DNA of 64,000 bases, taken from Iris pallida. Taxonomy: Eukaryota; Streptophyta; Magnoliopsida; Asparagales; Iridaceae. The translations under genes were made by a program, and so were the position numbers. The stretch lies in contig JANAVB010002199.1 in NCBI GenBank assembly GCA_029216955.1, positions 17,908,053 through 17,972,052 on the forward strand, read 5' to 3'. Positions 54,080-64,000 of the stretch are shown here, piece after piece; position 1 is the first letter of the stretch; every line of letters begins with the position of its first letter. The notes beneath the pieces are model-generated. The model made no database searches. It was not told the origin of the DNA and was given only the letters and a program-made list of their open reading frames with translations.

Positions 54080-56189
54080 TGCCACACGGGCCTAGATTAC
54101 GTCCGTGCAAGGCTAATCTCCAGAAACGGTCGATTTGAGCTAGGCAACAGAGTCGCACAGAGTGTCCACATTTGCAGCAGAAAGTAAATGAACACAAGTT
54201 GAAGCGAATTCAAACTCTTTATTGATTTTCAAGAAGTTACAAGCGGTGCTAGGCCGAGTTTACAAGTCTATCAAGCTCTCTCTCTCTGAAACATAAAAGG
54301 CGTGTCAAGTGGCTTACAATATGGAATAATTCATGGCGATGTTTCGATACAGTATGTCCTGTATATAGTGCTTCAGCTCCTTACAACGCTTTAAGGCTCC
54401 AGAGTTAGCTCCGCGCCTCAGCACGTTCGAGGGAAGTTCCGCACCCGATGACGTCTCCTGCTTCCTGCATGCAATCTGTGGGGTTATCAGTACATTGTTA
54501 TGCACTGGTGGGGAGGCTAGCTCGCCCACAATGCTATCATTACCAAATAAGTTCTATTTACTTTTGTGCACCGTCTATCATTCATTGTCTTTATAATCTT
54601 TTCTTAGGGTCAGTTTTATGGCATATTTTATAACATATCTCGTGTTACCGATTCCAAGTATTTGTATGGAAATACATGCACGACTTACCCATACTTACCA
54701 TCTGATCTTTCCTGTCCAAAGTAAACCAAGTTAGTCAACAATTCATACATAACAACTTAACATAATTCATGTGAACATTCAGTGTCGAGGGCGTGCTCCT
54801 GCCTCAGATTCTAGTACGTCGTAGGCATGTTCTCTAACTCATTTGCATGAAGTACTCCTTATCATTTGGTGTGTTACATTTCAAGCCTGTGCAGAAGGCG
54901 CTTCATTTAGTTAACTTAGACTACTTTGTTTCAATGCAAGGACTTGCACGTGGATTGCCACCAGCAAAGACCACTTAATCTATATGCACCGGTCGTTGGT
55001 ACCACAAGCCAATTTGGACATATTCTCTTTTGGTATTTCTTACCTATCATAGCGTGCTGGCTGGTACACCTTGATAGTCTTTTGAAATACTCCCGCACTT
55101 ATGTCTCCTGGATGGCCAAGCCCGCACCCAGGCCAGCACCGTAAGCCGCCTTGATTTCCGCCTAGGCCGGCCACGATGCCTCCATTTGATCGTGCCACAA
55201 AAATCCCTTATTCTGCCTACCTCCCGTATACGATGGGATTGTCCGCGACCATTTCGTATTTTCTTGTCATTTTAACTTAATGGTTGTCTCTGAGCCATAG
55301 GCTAACCCTTAGCCATAATGCGTTATCGACCAGGTTGACGGCGGCGTCCGTGCAGCGCGGGTAGCGAGCCCCTTTGCACGTCCCTGTCATACCTGTCGCT
55401 AACCATCCCTTTTCTTTCTTTATCTTTTATTCATCCATTCTTTTCTTTCTTTCACTTGTTCGTTCGTTCATTGATTCATTCACATATTCATTCATTCATT
55501 CGTTGATTCATTCACATATTTATTCATTCATTCGTTGATTCATTCACATATTCATTCATTCATTCGTTGATTCATTCATTCACTTATTCATTCATACATT
55601 CTGCAATTTTCCGTGCGGGAGTCGCCTTGGCGACCCATCGGTCCCATAGTATTTCAATGTTGCTATACTCTACTCGAAACGACTATGTCGATAGTCTTCC
55701 ATTTTATTTTTGTAAACCATTCATTGTTTCATTGTTGAACACATAAGGAACATGAATGTAAGCCTGTGCCTTAGCACGAGCGTGGAGTGCACTGCGAGAG
55801 TTCTCACCTTTTTCCAAGTTCTTTTCCATATTCTATACAAGCATACAAGATGGGATCTCATCTCTTAGCTAGGTGCGTTGAGTCATTTATTAGCATGCGC
55901 GGTGTTATCGCCTAACGATTCTAGCAATAGTGTCCGTATTGTTATGTGTATAGGCTAAGCAAAGACGGGTTCATCGGAGCCACCCACCTTAGCGATGATC
56001 GCGTCGGCCGAGCGATACTCCGAGCGCGCCTTTGAAAGTCTAAGTCTGGATTCATCTTTGACGGACCAATGTAAGCCTTGCATCGATTCTTCATCAGGTC
56101 GATGCCAACTCTTCGGGTCAATGGCTCGTTTGAGTTGTTGCACTTGCCGTTTGAATCGGCGTTCCGCTAGGGCGGAGCGGGTCATTACA
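54080..56189 (-). repeat. LTR of element D (chromovirus related to element C)
   Basis: This 2.11-kb LTR starts TGCCACACGGG, just after the copia gag is broken, and ends GGGTCATTACA. The next bases include ACTCAAAACAAGTCTCGTCCTCGAGACTT, the same post-polyprotein motif seen beside the LTR of C. Its inner side resembles LTR C, including the TTTATTGAT block carrying the minus-strand AATAAA signal (about 54214). A 32-bp minisatellite lies at about 55450-55600. CGTAA before 54080 is a candidate target duplication; its partner was not found. Confidence 0.75.
55445..55605. repeat. ATTC-based minisatellite, 32-bp unit
   Basis: Units of the form ATTCATTCATTCGTTG then ATTCATTCACATATTT repeat about four times, the last degenerate. 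It is built of 4-base blocks, suggesting expansion from an ATTC microsatellite. Confidence 0.85.
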
Positions 56190-58970
56190 TAATACACCAC
56201 TCAAAACAAGTCTCGTCCTCGAGACTTCCTGAGTGCAGGTCATCCTATTATTCTCTAACTCATGTTGTGTACGTATCTTAGACAATCCCTATTATGCTCG
56301 GTTATCCTTCCAAGTTTTATGTTGCATGCGTTTGGTAAATTTTTTTTATTTATTGAATGACTGTTCACTCATTTTAGACTTGATGATACTTATTCAATCG
56401 TCGTGTTTCTTCGACTTGGTTGCTATTTTTTTATGTTATGGGACTGTAATGGTCGCACGAGGTGCGTTGTAATTCATCAAACACGAGAGTCCTGGGCTGA
56501 GGCAAACTCACTCATTCGTTCATGCGCATCTCAACATCCACTTGCAGCTGCATTCGAGTTCATCATATCGCTGAGTTTGGATCGTGCACATATTCAAGGC
56601 GTCCCTCGAATATGTACATTTTAACCAAGCTTAGCGATTAGCGAAGTCGGACAAGCTACTCATGATAGTTTCGATTTGCCGATCGTTTTACTTTTACTTC
56701 GATTAAAATCGAACTCATGTGCGTCTCACTATCGTTTATCTCGATCCTCGAGATGATCCGATTCATTTCTCAAGCGTTCTTGTCTACGAAATCAATACGA
56801 TTTCTTCTTAGCAGAGTCGACCAAGTCTAAGTAATTCTCGTCCGATTCGAGATCAAGTATTGTACTATCATCGAGTACGTCTTCCTATCAATGATTCAAT
56901 TCGTTATCCCAACTTTACTTGCGCATCATTCATTCCTATTGTTCACTTTGTTTGGGGCCAATCTTGTCGTCGTTCACGTACACTCCCAGTTTCTCCGTCC
57001 TACTCTAAGTCTTGTTGTCCCAAGTCTATCGTCCATCCAGACGATACTGTAATGTCAATCACACAGGTTCAATCACTCGGCATAGGGTCGTCCGCATATC
57101 CACTAGGTCAGCTCACAAGGTCATAGGTACAAGTCAAGTTCTCAGTTCATTGTGCAAAGTTATTGCACGATGCTCGCCCCAATCCTATGGTCAAACCATT
57201 TTGTTCGTTCGTACGGGAGTTTCTACCCAAGTTTGCTTTACTCGAATTTCTAAACATCAAGCAGCGTTCACCCTATTCGCATCAACACATTCTCCGTTCC
57301 AAGTTCGAGCTCGTTTAGGAAAGTCATCCTACGATAGGTTGTCCTCAACCAAATCCTCGACATGCTATTATCGTGTGTCCGTACTAGCAATTATCGTAGT
57401 CTATCTCTTCAAGTATATTTTGATACAATTCACCTATCTATCGTATCCAATCCACGTAGTCGATCACAAGGTCGTCTAGCATTGCAATATATCGCGCCCC
57501 GATCTCACGCAAGTCTCATCATCCACGGCGGACATGAATAACCATGTCACATTTTTGCGGAATAATCGTCCTCATCGGGACGTAACTCTTGCGTTGAGTC
57601 TAGACTTACTCATTTTCGGTACGCGTATTGGGTCTACTCAATCCTCAACTCTACTTTGTCTTTTCAATCATAAGTCCGATCAATCCTCAAATTCGCCTTC
57701 GCTACAAACCACAAGTCGAAGCGATCAAAATTGCCATGTCAAGGTGTTTCGAGTTCGGTCATCCCCGCTGGACATGAATCACCATGCCAACGCTCACGTG
57801 AAATGATCATCCCAAATCTGACGTAACACATGTACGAGGCTGGAATTGCACTCGCGCAAGACAAGATTGTTGTCGTTGTGGTTATCACCGAACAATCAAG
57901 TCACTTCCCTTCCTCATTCCAGACATTCATCTCTATCAAAATTCCCCAACATAGTATCCTTCAAAACAATAACTTCTAACACGGCCATCATTCATCGAAT
58001 CAGAGTATCCCCGAGTTATTGTACATCGATCTTTGATGCGCCTCAATACCATCGATGATGTACATAACCTGACGATTTTCCTTTTGCAACGAATACTGAG
58101 TCGTGCAACTTAATTTCTCAATTCGTATTGTCTTATGCTAACTCTTCTTTGAGCAACATCCATTCCAAATACTTAGTCATTCTCGTATCTCCAAATCAAC
58201 GTTTCCTATGCACGATCTTCTATATTTCTTCGACCAAGACCTCCATTCCTTTCATCGTTCTGACTCTCTATTCAATCGTTTTGCAATTGCACTACGCTTT
58301 CTTAATTCGTCCGAACGATATCTCGTTTGAGACTTTCAAAGTCGCAACCAAATAAGCATTACTCGTTCTAAGGCTTTGCGCGATATCATCGCTTGCTGAC
58401 GTACTCGTTTTATCCGTAAATTATTTAGTCTCGCTCGAACAATTTCTATAACGTCCATACACCACTCAGGGTTCGAGCAACTCGACTAGTCGTCGACACT
58501 CACTCTTATTCTTTTTCGAAGCTATCACATACACCACTCGGGGTCAAGTCATTATACAAATCCTCAAAAGGTCATTCGACTCAGCATCAACATGTTCGAA
58601 GGTGCGTTCGTCCGCTTCTCCAAACTCTAAGAATCATTCTCGTGTTCGCTTTAGCGTTGGTCAAGTAGCATCTCTATCGACATACATTCTAAGTCTCACT
58701 TATTCTCGTTCGAGCGATAGTCGATCTCGCTCGCAAACTCGTTCGCACCAGAAGGTCTAGGTACGCGATACTCCGCACAACTTAGCCAAAAGGCTGCGTG
58801 CATAACCATCCCGTTCGAACTACACTCCGGTCTCGTGTACTCGTTCGCTATTGTCAGCGTAAGGTTATTCAAGCATGCATTGTGTTTTGCTAACTTTTAG
58901 CACTGGTTCCTTCCAACTCAAGTCCGTCGTAGTTTGGCATAAAGGCCTTCGCCTATCGATTCCGTTCAAC
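56190..58970 (-). mobile_element. Presumed internal region of element D, non-coding
   Basis: After the LTR end and the CTCGTCCTCGAGACTT motif, about 2.8 kb shows no frame with gag or pol similarity on either strand. From about 56640 it is oddly rich in TCG/CGA words and ACTC phrases and has no simple repeats. It may be a heavily mutated internal region or the filler of a non-autonomous derivative. The second LTR of D is not in the window. Confidence 0.45.
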
Positions 58971-59049
58971 CGAGTACTCGTACGAGCTTTTGAAAATATT
59001 ATATTTGGAGAGCGTACGTTAAATTTAGAGAGAGAGCTTTTAAAAATGG

Positions 59050-61520
<2,471 letters not shown>

Positions 61521-61534
61521 TAGTTATATATAAC

Positions 61535-61867
61535 ATAAGGAATGACTTTCCGTCCCCTTTCCTGCTTCGAGCGCTCCCGCTTGGGGGCTCCCTAGGCCCC
61601 CCCGCCCGTCCCGTTCCGGCAGCCACGGTCGCCGGCAGATGGCCCCCTTCCCCCGTGGCCGGCCGACTGCCTTACACTGTTTGGGTGCTCCGCGTCCTCG
61701 TCTGACTCCCTTCCCGTCTCCTCCTCTCAGCCCAGTTCTCCTCACGGCTCCATTAGTCACCCCTCTCCTCCGGCCGGCGCCCCCGTGCCCTCCTCCTTTC
61801 CCTCTTTTGCTGGTTGGTCGTCGGAGACGTCGAACCCCTTGGTTGCGTCCGCCGCCGGCTTCCAGCC
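61535..61867 (+). mobile_element. 5' region of an L1-type LINE
   Basis: GC-rich sequence starts abruptly after the AT tract and leads into LINE ORF1. The exact 5' end and any target duplication are blurred by the microsatellite. Plant L1 elements carry an internal promoter here; I see no clear motif. Confidence 0.5.
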
Positions 61868-62003
61868 ATGGATGGCGTAGAACGGTCTGTCTGCGGGTTC
61901 CCCGAGGCAGGCTTCTTTTTTTTCCCATTCAAATTTGAATGGAGGACCGGTCCCATCGATTTGGTACTCTGCCAACTGGGCTGGCCTTGGGAACCTCACC
62001 AGT

Positions 62004-62415
62004 GATGGCCAGGCACAGCCCTACTCTCCTGCGCTCTTGGGAGATCCCGTCCACGTGAAGGCCTTCGCTGGTCAGCTCCAGGCGCTCTCTCCCGTGCGCA
62101 TGGGAGACCCGGCCCACGTGATGCCCTCACCTGTTGGTGGGGCTGCGCAATCCGGTCAGCTCAAGGCTCTCCTTCCTGCGCTCTTGGGAGACAACGCCCA
62201 CGTGCTGGCCTCTCCTGTTGGCGGGTATGCGCGAACCGATCAGCAGGGAATTCCCCTGTTCTCTTCTGCGCACGGAGGGGGTTCCACCCACGTGTTGACC
62301 GCTTCTTTGGGTGGGACTGCGCAATCTGTCCCGCTGGAACATCCCCTGATCTCATCTGCGCAGGCGACTGCGCATAGAGCTGCCTCTCTAGTGGGCCATC
62401 CCACTCTTGTGCAAT
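62004..62415 (+). repeat. In-frame tandem repeats of ~84-90 bp in LINE ORF1
   Basis: About five units each carry GGAGAY..GCCCACGTG, CCTGTTGGYGGG and TGCGCAATCCG-like blocks, starting near 62004, 62070, 62154, 62238 and 62328. They encode GDPAHV/GDNAHV, SPVGG and AQSG phrases in the ORF1 frame. Confidence 0.75.
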
Positions 62416-64000
62416 CCGGTTCTACCCTTCTTCCCGCCAGCAACCCCCTGCGCAGTTCGAAGGATTTATCCACCCTCTTACCCTCATCCTCGGGGAGCGG
62501 TTTAGAGGGTGGCGTGGCCGGTCCCCCTCTCTCGGGACCCTCTTCAGTTCAAACTCTCTTCCTCTCCGCTCCCCAGCCGCCGTCATCTCACCATCCCTCG
62601 CCGCCTTTCCTCCACCCCCAGGCTTTCCCGGTTGTTCCCCCTCCACGCCCAGTCGTTTCTACTTCCGTCTCCGTCGTTAACCCGGCGCACCATCCTCATC
62701 CTCTCGCCCTGCCGTCCTCTTCCGGAGGCGTCTCCCCTGCTCCCCTTGTGGCCCCGTCCAACGCAGGCACTCCTAGGGCCACGTCTCTCTCTGCCGGCTC
62801 GCCGGTGCTCCCCACCGCTCCTACAGTTAGGAGTACGCCCGCTGCCGCTCCCTCTGAGGTCGTAGCTGCCCCTGTGCCCCTCGGTTGCTCCGGCCAACCA
62901 TCTTACGCAGCTTCTCTCCGTCCGGATTTATTCAACCAGAAGGGCCCTTTGATCCCTGACGTCCACCTTCGGGAGATCGAGTATCCGCAGGAATCCTCCA
63001 CTCCCACCATCCCATTTTCCGAAAAAGAATTATCATCACTTTCATCATCATTCCCCCACACCTTCGTACTCAAATTTTCCTCAGGATGTCCCAAAATCGC
63101 CAGAGTGCGAGAAGTTATTGCCAGCTGGAATCTTTCAGCAGAATACCGCATCGCTCCCCTCGATCCCAGACATATGCTCCTCCACCTCTCTTCCGAGCCA
63201 GACCACAGGGCGGTGTGGTCCAAAGGCACTTGTCGGGTGGACGCCCACCAGATGAAGATCATCAAGTGGTCCCCCGAATTTAGCACTCATGAAGATTCAA
63301 CGAAGGTTGCAGTGTGGGTGATGCTGCCGAACCTACCCCTCATCTGTTTCGTTCCTGCGGCAATTCGGTGCATTGCCAATTCATTCGGGACGTACGTCGC
63401 CACGTCCCCCGAAACAAGCAACCTCACAAAGGCCAACTACGCCAAAGTCTGCATGGAACTCGATCTCTCCTCCGAACCCCCCAATTTCATCAATATCGAA
63501 CTTGGCAATCGCACGCACACCCAACAGATCGTCTATGACAACCACATCTTGTACTGCAACCACTGCCATTTACGTGGTCACACCCTAAAACACTGTCATC
63601 GGCTGCACCCGGAATTCAAGAAGAAATCGGCCAGGACCAATCATTCCGCAATTGGAGAGAAGGCTCCACAGTCCCCCCTCTTACCACCACCGAACAAGCA
63701 CATCAGATTTGATTCCAGTGCCGCCCATTCCGACATTAGCGGTAGCCCATGCAAAACCGTCAGCCACTATGAATCCAGAGCACTAACCCTCTTCAACAAG
63801 TTCGATGCGCTTGAATCAGAAGATGAAGGCACAACATCAGAGCCCACCGGTTCATTAGGGGATAACTCTATTAATGACGAGGTCATTCCGGCATCTGCCT
63901 TGACCGTTTTTGATCCCAACCAGACAGCCACACCCTTGGAGGCCATTGTGGAGACCAACGATTCCAGTGCGGAAGAGCAACCCATCATATCCCCAGAACA
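62100..64000 (+). CDS. LINE (L1-type) ORF1 protein, DUF4283 and zinc knuckle, open at window end
   Basis: A plus-strand frame with no stop runs from a TAG near 61876 to the window edge; the first in-frame ATG is 62100 (MGDPAHVM), giving at least 633 codons. An earlier ATG at 61868 (MDGVERSVCGFPEAG) runs in another frame that would join this one by a one-base change in a run of eight T. Residues ~1-110 are made of degenerate 28-30 residue repeats, followed by a Ser/Pro-rich region. A DUF4283 domain follows (about 63040-63480, with FVLKFSSGCPKIARVREVI, RIAPLDPRHMLLHL and VAVWVMLPNLPL), then a CCHC knuckle CNHCHLRGHTLKHC near residue 486. The acidic tail continues off the window. Such proteins bind element RNA; the endonuclease/RT ORF2 would lie downstream. 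Confidence 0.85.
   Translation, partial: MGDPAHVMPSPVGGAAQSGQLKALLPALLGDNAHVLASPVGGYARTDQQGIPLFSSAHGGGSTHVLTASLGGTAQSVPLEHPLISSAQATAHRAASLVGHPTLVQSGSTLLPASNPLRSSKDLSTLLPSSSGSGLEGGVAGPPLSGPSSVQTLFLSAPQPPSSHHPSPPFLHPQAFPVVPPPRPVVSTSVSVVNPAHHPHPLALPSSSGGVSPAPLVAPSNAGTPRATSLSAGSPVLPTAPTVRSTPAAAPSEVVAAPVPLGCSGQPSYAASLRPDLFNQKGPLIPDVHLREIEYPQESSTPTIPFSEKELSSLSSSFPHTFVLKFSSGCPKIARVREVIASWNLSAEYRIAPLDPRHMLLHLSSEPDHRAVWSKGTCRVDAHQMKIIKWSPEFSTHEDSTKVAVWVMLPNLPLICFVPAAIRCIANSFGTYVATSPETSNLTKANYAKVCMELDLSSEPPNFINIELGNRTHTQQIVYDNHILYCNHCHLRGHTLKHCHRLHPEFKKKSARTNHSAIGEKAPQSPLLPPPNKHIRFDSSAAHSDISGSPCKTVSHYESRALTLFNKFDALESEDEGTTSEPTGSLGDNSINDEVIPASALTVFDPNQTATPLEAIVETNDSSAEEQPIISPE

Noticed and set aside
55445..55605. 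CRISPR-like array
   Set aside because: Units are built of ATTC tetranucleotides with no unique spacers; this is a minisatellite in a plant LTR.

Overview
This is a plant nuclear window, most likely from a monocot. The evidence is GC-rich 5' coding ends on the two host genes, a dense nest of Ty3/gypsy chromoviruses plus Tat, copia, LINE, SINE, hAT and Tourist elements, and long (AT)n tracts. I cannot name the species. Nothing here is bacterial; no operon, CRISPR array, rRNA or canonical tRNA gene was seen.

Left half (1-34684) is one nest of LTR retrotransposons. Element B (minus strand, Tekay/Del-like chromovirus) has its 5' LTR at 30616-34684, gag at 29285-30371, pol at 11103-14852 and a truncated 3' LTR at 8964-11020. 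Its gag-pol is split by element C (14853-29284), which is flanked by the 5-bp duplication CCTGC. C is a tandem with three LTRs and two internal regions, carrying two uninterrupted, nearly identical 1571-residue polyproteins. The 3' LTR of B is cut by a Tat-lineage element (gag 3793-6773, 5' LTR 6883-8963, minus strand). That gag is in turn cut by plus-strand element A, of which only the polypurine tract and 3' LTR (33-3792) lie in the window.

Middle (34685-47000) is the genic island. It holds a tyrosinase-type polyphenol oxidase (38168-39775, minus) and a four-exon caffeate-type O-methyltransferase (44053-46968, minus). Around them is an old tandem duplication array containing three decayed copies of the O-methyltransferase last exon and three copies of a short ORF that encodes a secretory signal peptide. 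One signal-peptide copy lies just upstream of the oxidase, on the same strand, and may be its missing targeting exon. Both enzymes act on phenolics/catechols, so a shared role is conceivable but unproven.

Right part (47000-64000) is again mobile DNA: a non-autonomous hAT (47889-48751), a compound AT/GT/GC microsatellite, a tRNA-derived SINE with a 16-bp target duplication, a second Tourist MITE, a second hAT, and a decayed copia element. The copia gag is cut by a chromovirus LTR (54080-56189), followed by a non-coding internal region and by an LTR related to that of B (about 59000-61520). A plant L1-type LINE ends the window; its ORF1 (DUF4283 plus zinc knuckle) is open to the window edge.

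Element boundaries rest on TG/CA ends, target-site duplications, primer sites and copy-to-copy comparison by eye. Host gene models rest on GT/AG sites and reading phase only, with no transcript support.
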